Position numbers and translations under genes: made by a program. This document shows, piece after piece, positions 1 through 10,564 of a DNA stretch of 18,406 nucleotides. The stretch comes from SCQX01 sp035720945 (GTDB taxonomy: Bacteria > Pseudomonadota > Gammaproteobacteria > Burkholderiales > Burkholderiaceae_B). The stretch spans positions 1 to 18,406 of the forward strand of contig DASTNK010000057.1 of the NCBI GenBank assembly GCA_035720945.1, read 5' to 3'. The notes beneath the pieces are model-generated. The model did not search any database and was not told where the DNA came from. It saw only the letters and a program-made list of their open reading frames with translations. How positions within the stretch are numbered: position 1 is the first letter of the stretch; each line of letters opens with the position of its first letter.

Positions 1-1779
<1,779 letters not shown>

Positions 1780-1804
1780 GCTTGCGCACCGCTATCCGAC
1801 CGTG

Positions 1805-1833
1805 CGCCCCGATACCCATGTGGTGTCGGGGCG
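1805..1833 (+). terminator. hairpin terminator after clpB
   Basis: Arms 1805-1816 and 1822-1833 pair over 12 bp (11 Watson-Crick plus one T-G wobble) around a 5-nt loop (CATGT). The outer eight pairs, CGCCCCGA/TCGGGGCG, are GC-rich. The downstream side reads TTTGTCC, a short weak U-tract. It lies 25 nt past the clpB stop and between the convergent clpB and queH ends. On the minus strand no T-run follows the stem, so it probably serves mainly clpB. Confidence 0.6.
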
Positions 1834-1848
1834 TTTGTCCACGCGCTT

Positions 1849-2511
1849 TCAGCTCTGTTCGTCGTCGCGACCGTAATACTTGATGCCGATCTTGACGCGA
1901 TCGCGGCCCTGCTCCCGGCGGTGGCGGTTCGTGTCGCGCAGCGAATAGACGCAGCCGCAGTACTCTTGTTGGTAGAACTCTTCGCGCTTGCTGATTTCGA
2001 TCATGCGGGCCGAACCGCCGCCTTTGCGCCAGTTGTAGGTCCAGTACACCAGGCCGGGATAGCGGGCCGCCGCGCGCTCGCCACAGCCGTTGATCTGGTT
2101 CATGTCTTTCCAGCGCGAGATACCCAGTGAACTGGTGATGGTGTCGAACCCGTGTTCGTGGGCGTACAGGGCGGTGCGCTCGAAGCGCATGTCGAAGCAC
2201 GCGGAGCAGCGCTGGCCGCGCTCGGGCTCGTTCTCCAGGCCCTTGACGCGCTCGAACCAGTTGTCCATGTCGTAGTCGGCATCGATGAATTCTATGCCGT
2301 GCTGTTCGGCGAAACGGACGTTTTCTTCCTTGCGGATTTCGTATTCGCGGACCGGATGGATGTTCGGATTGTAGAAATAAATGGCGTAGTGGATACCCGA
2401 CGCCAGCATGGCTTCCATGACTTCGCCCGAGCACGGCGCGCAACAAGAGTGCAGGAGAACCTTTTCATGGTTCTCGGGCAGAGTGAGAAGGGGGCGTTCG
2501 GCTGGCGTCAT
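1849..2511 (-). CDS. queH: epoxyqueuosine reductase QueH (DUF208 family)
   Basis: Last step of queuosine synthesis: reduces epoxyqueuosine to queuosine in the wobble position of GUN-anticodon tRNAs. It is a non-orthologous replacement for the cobalamin-dependent QueG. The 220-residue protein has the family's cysteine pattern: HSCCAPCS (C23, C24, C27), RCSACFDMR (C102, C105) and YCGCVYS (C184, C186); these Cys ligate the 4Fe-4S cluster and neighbouring metal in characterised QueH. A Rossmann-like N-terminal fold is suggested by YAIYFYNPNIHP. The ATG start precedes the CC motif and is the only sensible one. It begins 10 nt after the glnE stop, so the two are probably co-transcribed and translationally coupled. 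No strong Shine-Dalgarno sequence is visible. Confidence 0.93.
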   Translation of the reverse strand: MTPAERPLLTLPENHEKVLLHSCCAPCSGEVMEAMLASGIHYAIYFYNPNIHPVREYEIRKEENVRFAEQHGIEFIDADYDMDNWFERVKGLENEPERGQRCSACFDMRFERTALYAHEHGFDTITSSLGISRWKDMNQINGCGERAAARYPGLVYWTYNWRKGGGSARMIEISKREEFYQQEYCGCVYSLRDTNRHRREQGRDRVKIGIKYYGRDDEQS

Positions 2512-2521
2512 GACTGGTATT

Positions 2522-5326
2522 TTAGTCCCCGATGACGGTATTCCAAAGTTGTGTGACGGCCGCTCGTTCCGGAACGAGCGTGCTGGCCGGCACCCGGGCT
2601 TTTTCCGCGCCCTGCAGCCTCAGGGCGTGCTGTTTCTTTCGGAACGCCCGATAGGCATCGGCGGCCTGCGCCGCCAGATCGCGGGGGATGAGCCCCACGT
2701 CGGATGCCAGGCGCAGCAGTGTGATGTTCCCGAGGTTGTCCAGCAGGGTGGGGAATTCGCGTGCGTGGCTCAACACCAGATACTGTGTGACGAACTCCAC
2801 ATCGACCATGCCGCCCCGGTCATGCTTGAGGTCGAAGTCTCCCGACGAATTGGGGTGGCCGGCGCTGATTTTCGCGCGCATGGACCGGACTTGTTCATTC
2901 AGCTTCCGTGGGTCCCGTGGCAGCAGCAGGATGCGGCGCCTCAGGCTTTCGAAGCGGGCGCCCAGCTCGGCGTCGCCGGCCACGAAGCGTGCCCGTGTGA
3001 TGGCCTGGTGCTCCCAGTCCCACGCCTGCTCCATCTGATATCGGGTGAAGGCATCCAGGGACACCGCCAGCAGGCCCGCGTCGCCATCCGGCCGCAATCG
3101 CAAGTCGATTTCGTACAGGCGCCCGGACGAGGTCATGGTGGATAGCCACGATGTCATGCGGCGCCCAAGCTTGGCGTAGATTTCCATGGCGTCTTCGCGC
3201 GCATCGTCGTAGAGGAACACCAGATCAAGATCGGAGGCATAGCCGATTTCCTTGCCACCCAGTTTGCCGTACGCGATGATGGCGAACCGCGCGGAAGGTG
3301 TCGCGCCGGGCGGTTGACCCTTGGGTTGCACCAGGGGCCATACCCGGTTGAGCGTCTCGGCCAGCAGCATGTCAGCCAGAGCGGAAAGTTGATCAGCCAG
3401 CTTCTCGACACTGAGCACACCTTCCAGGTCCTGTGCCAGCAACTGGAAACTGATCTGGCGCTGCACGTCGCGCATCAGGTTCATCTGCTGCTCGACATCG
3501 GGTTTGCCGTCGGGGAGCAGGCAGGCCGATAGGTCGTCATGAAGCTGTCGGGCGATCGCGGAGAAGTCGGCGGGTGCCAGCAGGCTGCGCCATTCGATGA
3601 GACTGTCCAGCAAAAGAGGGTAGTGGCGCAGGAATTGCGCGGCCCACGCGCTGGCGCCGACGATGCGCGCCACACGCGCCAGGGTTTCGGGATATTCGGC
3701 CAGCAGGGCCAGATAGGCGCTGCGCTGCGCGATCTGCTCGACCAGATCCAACAATCGCGTGGCGGTCTGGGCCGGTGTGTCGGTTTTCCGCGCGGCGAGG
3801 ATCACGCCGGGGATCAGGGCCTCGACCCGTTTCCTGCTGGTTCTGGGCAGGCTGCGTATCTTATGGCTGTCCAGCAGCGCCTCGGCCCGTTGTTCGATGT
3901 CGTCGAGGGCCGTGGCCTGAGTGTCCCCAGTGGTGTGTGTGCCGGTCTTGTCGGCCCGCGCATCCGCGTCGGTGCGCGCGGCGGCGCTCCGGGATGCCTG
4001 GGGCGCGGCGGTGGCCAACTGATTGTCGTCGCCCATGCCCACCATGCGGAAGGCGTTGCGGAATGCCTGCGCCACGAAGGCGCGGTGCCCGGCAAGTGTT
4101 TCCTCGAAATCACGGGCGGTCAAACCCATGGCCTGGGCCAGGGCCCCGCGTTGAGAGGGATCGCCAGGCAATAAATGGGTTTGTTCGTCTTCACGGTATT
4201 GAAGCATGTGTTCCGTGCGCCGCAGGAACACGTAAGCCGCTTCAAGGCGTTCGGCGTCACCGGCGTCGATGATGCCGGCCTTCTTCTGCTGCTCCAGCGC
4301 CATTTGCAGGTTGGCCTGCTGAAGAGACGGCATGCGGCCGCCCCGGATGAGCTGTGTGAGCTGAACGACGAATTCGATTTCGCGGATACCGCCTTCACCC
4401 AGCTTGATATTGTGGTGCGATTCCACGCCGTTCCGGGCCGTGGCGCGACGTTGCCAGTCCAGACGGATTTTTTCCCTGAGACCGCGCAGGGCGGCGAGCG
4501 CGTCGAAGTCGAAGTACTTGCGATAGACGAAAGGCCGGTGCAGCGTCAGCAATTGCTGGCGTTGCGTGGACGTATCGCTGTCGGCGAACGCCTTGCATGG
4601 CATGACGCGGGCCTTGAGCCACGCATAGCGCTCCCACTCGCGCCCCTGGATGATGAGGTAGTTCTCCAGGGCGTCGAGGCTCCAGGCCAGCGGCCCCGAG
4701 TCACCGTCGGGTCGCAGTCGAAGGTCAGTGCGGAACACTTGACCATCGGCGTCGATTTCGGACAGCACCGGCATCATGCGGCGCGTGGCCATGCCATAGA
4801 ATTCGTGATGGCTGACGCGGCGGCGCCCGTCGGTTTCGCCTTCCTCACCGTAGAGCATGATGAGGTCGATGTCAGAGGAAACATTCAGCTCGCACCCGCC
4901 CAGTTTCCCCATGCCTATGACCAGCATTTCCTGAGGCAGGCCAGTGGCGGGGTCAATGGGGATGCCGTGGCGCGCGGTCAGCTCGGCGATGACGCTTTTG
5001 TACGCCTCCCCCACGGCCAGATCGGCCAGCACCGTCATGGCGGTGACCACTTCGCGCAGCGGGGCCGCCCCGCCCACGTCGCGAGTCATCAGTGTGAAGA
5101 ACACGCGTTGTCGTAGTTGCCGGAGAATGCGCCGGATGTCGACGGACGCGGCGACCTGATCGACGGAGCCCCCGAGTTCGCGGAGCCATTGGTGGATGAC
5201 CGGCCGCGTGACCGGATGAGTGGCGGCTTCGGCCAGCCATCGCCCGAAGACGGGATTGGCGTCGGTTTTGCGGCGCAGCGCGCCGGACCAGCGCAGAGCG
5301 GGATCCAGGATGAGCTGATCGGACAT
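2522..5326 (-). CDS. glnE: bifunctional glutamine synthetase adenylyltransferase/adenylyl-removing enzyme
   Basis: Adds AMP to, and removes it by phosphorolysis from, a tyrosine of glutamine synthetase in response to PII (GlnB/GlnK) and glutamine, so it sets ammonia assimilation. The 934 residues are close to the E. coli protein (946). There are two nucleotidyltransferase domains. The N-terminal adenylyl-removing domain has GKLGG (140-144), SDIDL (151-155) and DLRLRPDGD (201-209). The C-terminal adenylyltransferase domain has YGKLGG (686-691), SDLDLVF (698-704) and DLRLRPDGD (741-749), then HDRGGMVDVEF (835-845). Between them is the regulatory helical region, including a low-complexity Ala/Thr/Asp-rich linker at about 434-475. 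It starts at MSDQLILDP with a weak ribosome binding site. It heads a probable operon with queH and is divergent from the yhdP-like gene. Confidence 0.96.
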   Translation of the reverse strand: MSDQLILDPALRWSGALRRKTDANPVFGRWLAEAATHPVTRPVIHQWLRELGGSVDQVAASVDIRRILRQLRQRVFFTLMTRDVGGAAPLREVVTAMTVLADLAVGEAYKSVIAELTARHGIPIDPATGLPQEMLVIGMGKLGGCELNVSSDIDLIMLYGEEGETDGRRRVSHHEFYGMATRRMMPVLSEIDADGQVFRTDLRLRPDGDSGPLAWSLDALENYLIIQGREWERYAWLKARVMPCKAFADSDTSTQRQQLLTLHRPFVYRKYFDFDALAALRGLREKIRLDWQRRATARNGVESHHNIKLGEGGIREIEFVVQLTQLIRGGRMPSLQQANLQMALEQQKKAGIIDAGDAERLEAAYVFLRRTEHMLQYREDEQTHLLPGDPSQRGALAQAMGLTARDFEETLAGHRAFVAQAFRNAFRMVGMGDDNQLATAAPQASRSAAARTDADARADKTGTHTTGDTQATALDDIEQRAEALLDSHKIRSLPRTSRKRVEALIPGVILAARKTDTPAQTATRLLDLVEQIAQRSAYLALLAEYPETLARVARIVGASAWAAQFLRHYPLLLDSLIEWRSLLAPADFSAIARQLHDDLSACLLPDGKPDVEQQMNLMRDVQRQISFQLLAQDLEGVLSVEKLADQLSALADMLLAETLNRVWPLVQPKGQPPGATPSARFAIIAYGKLGGKEIGYASDLDLVFLYDDAREDAMEIYAKLGRRMTSWLSTMTSSGRLYEIDLRLRPDGDAGLLAVSLDAFTRYQMEQAWDWEHQAITRARFVAGDAELGARFESLRRRILLLPRDPRKLNEQVRSMRAKISAGHPNSSGDFDLKHDRGGMVDVEFVTQYLVLSHAREFPTLLDNLGNITLLRLASDVGLIPRDLAAQAADAYRAFRKKQHALRLQGAEKARVPASTLVPERAAVTQLWNTVIGD

Positions 5327-5414
5327 GGACTTTACAAATTATGAAGGCGATATAGGGATTCACGGTATAAGATTCGCAAGATACCGCAAATCCTCTTGTT
5401 TTGGTTGGTCTCCG
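5327..5414. promoter_or_regulatory. AT-rich divergent promoter region of glnE and yhdP
   Basis: This 88-nt stretch is clearly more AT-rich than the coding DNA on both sides. It contains -10-like hexamers on both strands: TATAGG (5351-5356) and TATAAG (5366-5371) on plus, TATATC (plus 5349-5354 read on minus) and TATACC (5364-5369 read on minus). A minus-strand TTGCGA (5374-5379) lies 19 nt from TATATC. No -35/-10 pair has ideal spacing, so the precise promoters cannot be assigned. The composition supports reading this stretch as non-coding even though the plus frame is open through it. Confidence 0.45.
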
Positions 5415-8400
5415 TTGCCGCGTCGATTGTCTCTCTTCCTCCGCCTGATGGGCTGGCTCGCGCTGGCTGTGTATATATCCGTTGCGGCGCTGGTGCTGGG
5501 CATCCGCTATTGGGTCTTGCCTCATATCGACCAGTGGCGTCCAGTGATCGCCGAAGAGATGGCGCGGGCGCTGGGAGTCCAGGTGCGTCTGGGGCGGGTC
5601 CAGGCCGAATGGGCGGGGTTGGACCCGTCCTTTGAACTCACCGACGTCGATCTTTCCAGCCCGCATGGCAAGCCGATCCTGCATCTGCCGCAGATGCGCG
5701 CGAAGCTGAGCTGGCGCAGTCTGTTAGATGGCGTGCCGCGATTCACCATGCTCGAGGCGCGTGGCATCGACCTGACGATTCGTCGCTCCCGACAGAACAA
5801 TGTGTGGATCATGGGACAGTCCATATCGTTGGATACGGCGTCCGCGTCCCTGTCCAGCGCCGATCTCTCGGGCCTGGCCTGGTTGGCGACACAACGGGCG
5901 ATCCGCTTCACCGACGGCACGGTCCGATGGGTGGATGACTCGCGCGGGGCGCCGCCGCTGGTGCTGAGCCAAGTCACCCTGGTCTTCGAGAATCAGGGGG
6001 CTTCCCACGAGTTCTCACTCAGAGCGAGGCTCCCCGAGGGGTTGGGCTCGGGATTCGAACTGCGTGGCGTTTTCTCGTCTGAAGCGGTGCCCGCCGCGTT
6101 TTCACTTCAAGGGTTGAGCGGGCGCCTGTATGCGCGGGTGGGTGGCGTGGACACCCAGCGCTGGGCGCCCTGGCTGGATCTGCCATCGGGGCTGGATCTG
6201 ACGCATGTCGGGGCGCAGGCCTGGGCCACTGTCGAGGAAGGTGCGGTCGATCGGGTATCGACCGTCCTTCGTCTGGATGCGGCGCATTGGCTTGGCTCGC
6301 CCGATGCCAGTGTGGCAATGGGACAAGGCAGCCTTTATGTTTCGGGCGCCTGGCCGACCCTGCGGCATGTGTTCTCCACCGAGCCGGTTGTGCCGCCAAC
6401 CCCCGGCGACACGGCGTCGCTGGCTCCGACCGCGGGCTATCCGCCGTTCGACGACATCCAGTTCCGCTTGTCGGCGAAAAATCTGGCGATTCGATCCGAC
6501 ACGCTGTTCACGCAAGCCCTGGGGTTCAATGCCGTAGCGGCCCAAGGAACGGTGTCGCGCGATGCCAAGCGGTCGCTGAGCGTGATGCTCGACCAGGCCA
6601 GTATCGATAATGCCGACATGAATGTGGCGTTTTCGGGGTCATGGCACCAGGGCGGCGATGGCGCCGCGGGGATTGCCGACGCGCATGGCATGTTCCATCG
6701 CGCATCTGTCGCCGCCATTGAACATTATCTGCCGCGCTCGTTGAATCAAGACGCCCACGACTGGATGCGCAGTGGGTTGTTGGCGGGAACCATCCATGAC
6801 GCGGGATTCATCCTGAAAGGGGATCTGGACCATTTTCCGTTCGGCGATGCCCCCGACAAAGGCGATTTCCATGTGCGTGGCGCATACTCCGGCGTCGTCA
6901 TCGACTACGCGCCTGCCCGGGGCAAGCGGATGGCCTGGCCCAGGCTGACCGGTATGTCGGGCGAGGTCTCTCTGAATCGCGTCGACTTGCGCATGGTGGC
7001 GACGAACGCCGTCATGACACCGGCCGAGGGCCAGGCCCCCATACAGTTGCGTGATCTTCAGGCTCAGATACCGAATCTCGAAGGCAAGTCAGTGCTCACC
7101 GTACAGGGCGATACCCGGGGGCCGGCCATGTCCTACCTGGCGCTGTTGCGCCACTCTCCATTGGGTGGCCTGCTGGGGCATGCGCTGGATGATGCCCGGG
7201 CCGACGGCGCTTGGCGGGTTCCGCTGCGCATGACCATTCCGCTCGCCCATGTCGACGACACGCTGGTGCGCGGCGCCATTCAATTTGGCGGTGGGAGCGT
7301 GACAATGCTTGCGGGGCTCCCGCCTTTCACCCAGGTGACGGGCGCCCTGGATTTTGCGGAAAACGGTGTCAGTACCACAGGGTTGACCGCGCGGTTCATG
7401 GACGGGCCGGTTTCGTTCTCGGGCGGGTTCGCGCCAAGCGAGCGTGGCCTACGGTTGTCAGGCACCATGCCGGCCAAGGCACTGGCCGATTACGCGGGTG
7501 TGGAAGGGATGTCCAGACTGACTGGCCATTTCGCCTATCACGCGGCGATGGAACGGGAAAAATCCGGCCGTTACGCATTGTTGGTGGATTCGGATCTCAA
7601 GGGCCTGGCGGCCGATCTGCCAGCGCCCCTGGGCAAGAAGGCGGCGCAATCGCTGCCGCTGCACGTCAGCTGGGCACCATACAGTTCGGCAATGGTTTTG
7701 AAGGCGGTGCTTGGCGATATGGCGTCGCTGCAACTGGTGCATCGCGCCGGCGAGACGAAACCGGTCTTCCAGAGCGGACGGCTCGTCGTGGGGCGGGCAG
7801 CCGGAACCACACCGACCCGGGGGCTTGATATCGACATCGCGCGCCCGGACGTGAACCTCGATGAATGGCGGCGTGTCTACGATGCGTTTTCCACTCCTGT
7901 GCGAGGGGCGGCCGTCCGGCACACGACGCTTTTCCCCGATCTGCGGCAATTGCGTATTGAATCGCCGCATGTTCAGCTTGCGGGGGTCAGGCTGGAAAAC
8001 GCGATGATTTCCGTTGCGCCAGCCCAGGCGGGGACACCAAGCGACTGGCGCATCGACCTGAGTTCCACGCAGTCGGCGGGAACGATACTGTGGCGGGAAG
8101 CCTCTGCCGGTCAGGCTGGAAGCATTGTGGCGGACTTTCAACGGCTGGCGCTCGGCCAGGCCGATAGCGCGAAGAAGACCGAAACGTCGGGTAGCACCAA
8201 GGAAGACGATACGTGGACGGCAGACGGTAAGCTGGACATTCCCGCCGTCTCGTTGCGGGCAGCGCAATTCACCCTGTACGGGCATCCGCTGGGGAAATTG
8301 GCTGTGCACGGCATCAACCAGGCACGGGGACGGATGTGGAAACTCGACAAGCTGCGGCTGAGCAGTCCCGCCTTCGAACTCGATGGCACGGGTGAATGGA

Positions 8401-9152
8401 CACTCAGTGGGCCTGACCGGGGGCTGGCGTTGCAGGCCACGGCGAAAACGTCCGACCTGGGTGCCTATCTTGACCGGATCGGTTTCAAGAACCTCATGCG
8501 CAAGGGGCAGGGCACACTGAGCGGCACCCTGCGTTGGGGCAATCTGCCATGGGCTTATGACAAATCTGACTTGAACGGGCAGTTCGACATCGTCTTGCGG
8601 AAAGGGTCGTTCAATTATCAGGATTCGCGCACCGCGCGCTTGTTGAAACTGCTGTCGCTCCAGTCCGTCAGCCGCCTGGCCAAGCTGGAATGGAACCCGG
8701 GTGCGGTGCTCAAGGACGGTTTTCCGTACGATGACGTGCGGGGCACCATCAAGATGGAGAAAGGGGTCTTGAAGACCAACAATTACCGTGTCGTCGGCCC
8801 CGTCGGCACCATCGTCCTGGATGGCAGCGCCGACATGAACACGGAAAAACTCGACTTGCGGGCGCTGGTGATTCCCAATCTGGACGTCAGCGGCGCCGCC
8901 ATCGCCGCCGGGATCGCCATCAACCCCGTGATAGGCATCGGCGCCTTCCTGGCGCAATGGCTGCTGCGCGCGCCGCTTGCCAAGGCCATGGCGGTGGAAT
9001 ACCGGATCGGTGGCAGTTGGGACGACCCGGTCATCGCCGAGGCGTCAGTCAAGAAGGCGCCGAGAGGCACCAGCACCCCGGCCCAGGGCTCCGGAAAGCC
9101 CGGCGCGGGCGCACCAGCGGGTCGCATCGAACCCCGCGTCGTACCACATTAA
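5415..9152 (+). CDS. yhdP: YhdP-family AsmA-like envelope protein (TIGR02099/DUF3971)
   Basis: Large inner-membrane-anchored periplasmic protein. In E. coli, YhdP acts with TamB and YdbH in moving phospholipids to the outer membrane. From the proposed TTG start it has 1245 residues, against about 1266 in E. coli. A basic PRRLSLFLR stretch is followed by one hydrophobic membrane segment (about residues 8-30), then WVLPHIDQWRP, equivalent to the ALPHLDAWRP of E. coli. A long beta-rich repeat region follows, then the conserved C-terminal block with LDVSGAAIAAGIAINPVIG and a Gly/Pro/Ala-rich tail. The frame is open back to an ATG at 5325, but that overlaps the glnE start, crosses the AT-rich promoter region and adds 30 unrelated residues. 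I therefore prefer 5415; the ATG at 5448 is a third option but would discard the basic residues before the membrane segment. No clear ribosome binding site supports any of them. Confidence 0.88.
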   Translation: MPRRLSLFLRLMGWLALAVYISVAALVLGIRYWVLPHIDQWRPVIAEEMARALGVQVRLGRVQAEWAGLDPSFELTDVDLSSPHGKPILHLPQMRAKLSWRSLLDGVPRFTMLEARGIDLTIRRSRQNNVWIMGQSISLDTASASLSSADLSGLAWLATQRAIRFTDGTVRWVDDSRGAPPLVLSQVTLVFENQGASHEFSLRARLPEGLGSGFELRGVFSSEAVPAAFSLQGLSGRLYARVGGVDTQRWAPWLDLPSGLDLTHVGAQAWATVEEGAVDRVSTVLRLDAAHWLGSPDASVAMGQGSLYVSGAWPTLRHVFSTEPVVPPTPGDTASLAPTAGYPPFDDIQFRLSAKNLAIRSDTLFTQALGFNAVAAQGTVSRDAKRSLSVMLDQASIDNADMNVAFSGSWHQGGDGAAGIADAHGMFHRASVAAIEHYLPRSLNQDAHDWMRSGLLAGTIHDAGFILKGDLDHFPFGDAPDKGDFHVRGAYSGVVIDYAPARGKRMAWPRLTGMSGEVSLNRVDLRMVATNAVMTPAEGQAPIQLRDLQAQIPNLEGKSVLTVQGDTRGPAMSYLALLRHSPLGGLLGHALDDARADGAWRVPLRMTIPLAHVDDTLVRGAIQFGGGSVTMLAGLPPFTQVTGALDFAENGVSTTGLTARFMDGPVSFSGGFAPSERGLRLSGTMPAKALADYAGVEGMSRLTGHFAYHAAMEREKSGRYALLVDSDLKGLAADLPAPLGKKAAQSLPLHVSWAPYSSAMVLKAVLGDMASLQLVHRAGETKPVFQSGRLVVGRAAGTTPTRGLDIDIARPDVNLDEWRRVYDAFSTPVRGAAVRHTTLFPDLRQLRIESPHVQLAGVRLENAMISVAPAQAGTPSDWRIDLSSTQSAGTILWREASAGQAGSIVADFQRLALGQADSAKKTETSGSTKEDDTWTADGKLDIPAVSLRAAQFTLYGHPLGKLAVHGINQARGRMWKLDKLRLSSPAFELDGTGEWTLSGPDRGLALQATAKTSDLGAYLDRIGFKNLMRKGQGTLSGTLRWGNLPWAYDKSDLNGQFDIVLRKGSFNYQDSRTARLLKLLSLQSVSRLAKLEWNPGAVLKDGFPYDDVRGTIKMEKGVLKTNNYRVVGPVGTIVLDGSADMNTEKLDLRALVIPNLDVSGAAIAAGIAINPVIGIGAFLAQWLLRAPLAKAMAVEYRIGGSWDDPVIAEASVKKAPRGTSTPAQGSGKPGAGAPAGRIEPRVVPH

Positions 9153-9208
9153 GGCCCGCTCCCCACTCGCTCGTGGGCGTGGACCGCTTTACTGAGAGCG
9201 AACCAGGC

Positions 9209-10465
9209 TCACTTCTTCATCATGTCGAAGAATTCGGCGTTGGTCTTGGTGGCGCGGATCTTGTCGAGAATGAATTCCATGGCCTCGATTTCATCCATGT
9301 CATGGATGAACTTGCGCAGTACCCAGATCTTCTGCAGCAGGTCCGGACGAATCAGGAGCTCCTCGCGGCGCGTGCCAGACTTGTTCAGGTTGATGGCCGG
9401 GTAGACTCGTTTTTCAGCCAGGCGCCGTTCCAGGTGGACTTCGGAGTTGCCGGTGCCTTTGAATTCTTCGTAAATGACCTCATCCATGCGGCTGCCGGTT
9501 TCGATCAGCGCGGTGCCGATGATGGTCAGCGAACCGCCTTCCTCGATGTTGCGCGCCGCACCGAAGAACCGCTTGGGGCGCTGCAGCGCATTGGCATCGA
9601 CGCCGCCGGTCAGCACCTTGCCCGAGGCTGGCACGACGGTGTTGTAGGCACGAGCCAGACGGGTGATGGAATCCAGCAGGATGACCACGTCTTTCTTGAG
9701 TTCCACCAGCCGCTTGGCTTTTTCGATGACCATTTCGGCGACCTGCACGTGGCGGGTGGCCGGCTCGTCGAAGGTGGACGCCACGACTTCGCCCCGCACG
9801 GTGCGCTGCATTTCCGTGACTTCCTCCGGACGCTCATCGACCAGCAGCACGATGAGGGTGGCGTCGGGATAGTTGGTGGTGATGGCATGCGCCATGTGTT
9901 GCATGATCACCGTCTTGCCAGATTTGGGGCTGGCCACGATCAGGCCGCGCTGGCCCTTGCCGATGGGTGCGAAGATGTCCAGGATGCGGCCTGTGACGTT
10001 TTCTTCGCTCTTGATGTCGCGCTCGAGCATCAACGGCTTGTCGGGATGCAGCGGTGTGAGGTTTTCGAACATCATGCGATGCTTGATGGCCTCGGGTTGC
10101 ATGCTGTTGACCTTGTCGACCTTGACCAGCGCGAAATACCGTTCCCCGTCTTTGGGGACGCGCACCTCGCCTTCGATGGAATCGCCCGTGTGCAGGTTGA
10201 AACGGCGTATCTGGGAAGGCGAGATGTAGATGTCGTCGGTGCTGGCCAGGTAAGACGTGTCGGGCGACCGCAGGAAGCCGAATCCGTCGGGCAGAACCTC
10301 GAGCACGCCGTCGCCGAATATCTGTTCGCCCTGCTTGGCTCGCCGCTTCATGATGGCGAACATGAGTTCCTGTTTGCGCAGGCGGCTTGCGTTGTCGATT
10401 TCCAGGCTGGTGGCCATTTCAAGCAACTGCGAGACGTGCAGCGCTTTCAGTTCGGTGAGATGCAT
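9209..10465 (-). CDS. rho: transcription termination factor Rho
   Basis: Hexameric RNA-dependent ATPase/helicase that loads on C-rich, G-poor RNA and terminates transcription. At 418 residues it is the compact form (E. coli 419) without the N-terminal insertion of actinobacterial Rho. In order: the Rho_N helical domain (about 1-45); the cold-shock-like primary RNA-binding domain with LPDGFGFLRSP (58-68) and DDIYISPSQIRRFNL (77-91); Walker A SPKSGKT (179-185; E. coli reads PPKAGKT); Walker B IVLLVDERPEEVTE with catalytic E211; and the R-loop/C-terminal segment IYEEFKGTGN (331-340) and SGTRREEL (363-370). The start matches MHLTELK of the family. It lies 99 nt downstream of trxA on the same strand, as in many proteobacteria. 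The leader has no Shine-Dalgarno sequence and its last 37 nt lack G. Confidence 0.97.
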   Translation of the reverse strand: MHLTELKALHVSQLLEMATSLEIDNASRLRKQELMFAIMKRRAKQGEQIFGDGVLEVLPDGFGFLRSPDTSYLASTDDIYISPSQIRRFNLHTGDSIEGEVRVPKDGERYFALVKVDKVNSMQPEAIKHRMMFENLTPLHPDKPLMLERDIKSEENVTGRILDIFAPIGKGQRGLIVASPKSGKTVIMQHMAHAITTNYPDATLIVLLVDERPEEVTEMQRTVRGEVVASTFDEPATRHVQVAEMVIEKAKRLVELKKDVVILLDSITRLARAYNTVVPASGKVLTGGVDANALQRPKRFFGAARNIEEGGSLTIIGTALIETGSRMDEVIYEEFKGTGNSEVHLERRLAEKRVYPAINLNKSGTRREELLIRPDLLQKIWVLRKFIHDMDEIEAMEFILDKIRATKTNAEFFDMMKK

Positions 10466-10502
10466 GTGTGGGAAGAGAGGGGGATTTTTAGAGAGGTATG
10501 AA
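10466..10502 (-). promoter_or_regulatory. G-free C-rich leader of rho, candidate Rho-loading (rut-like) site
   Basis: Read on the minus strand, the 37 nt before the rho ATG contain no G and 17 C, including runs CCCCC and CTCTC. Rho is known to bind C-rich, G-poor unstructured RNA and to limit its own synthesis in E. coli by attenuation in the leader. The composition is seen directly; the autoregulatory role is inferred. There is no purine-rich Shine-Dalgarno sequence in this stretch. Confidence 0.4.
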
Positions 10503-10512
10503 CAGGATGGCG

Positions 10513-10534
10513 GCGAACCCGAGGAAGGGTTCGC
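10513..10534 (-). other. hairpin in the trxA-rho intergenic region
   Basis: Perfect 8-bp inverted repeat, GCGAACCC (10513-10520) and GGGTTCGC (10527-10534), with a 6-nt loop. It lies between the trxA stop and the G-free rho leader. No T-run follows it on either strand, so it is not a standard intrinsic terminator. It could be a transcript-stabilising or pausing element that separates trxA and rho expression. Confidence 0.45.
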
Positions 10535-10564
10535 GCGAAAAGCGAAAACTGCGGCGGCGGGTGA

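Noticed and set aside
2408..5116. Several plus-strand open frames of 165-313 codons across glnE
   Set aside because: All are antisense or off-frame shadows of glnE, whose two nucleotidyltransferase domains are intact on the minus strand.
9162..9177. CCCAC/GTGGG mini hairpin between the convergent yhdP and rho ends as a terminator
   Set aside because: Only five base pairs and no T-run on either strand; too weak to call.
8957..10501. Plus-strand open frame of 514 codons overlapping the end of yhdP and the whole of rho
   Set aside because: It is antisense to rho, whose complete motif set is on the minus strand, and its translation is low-complexity His/Asp/Gly/Val-rich, typical of a shadow frame.
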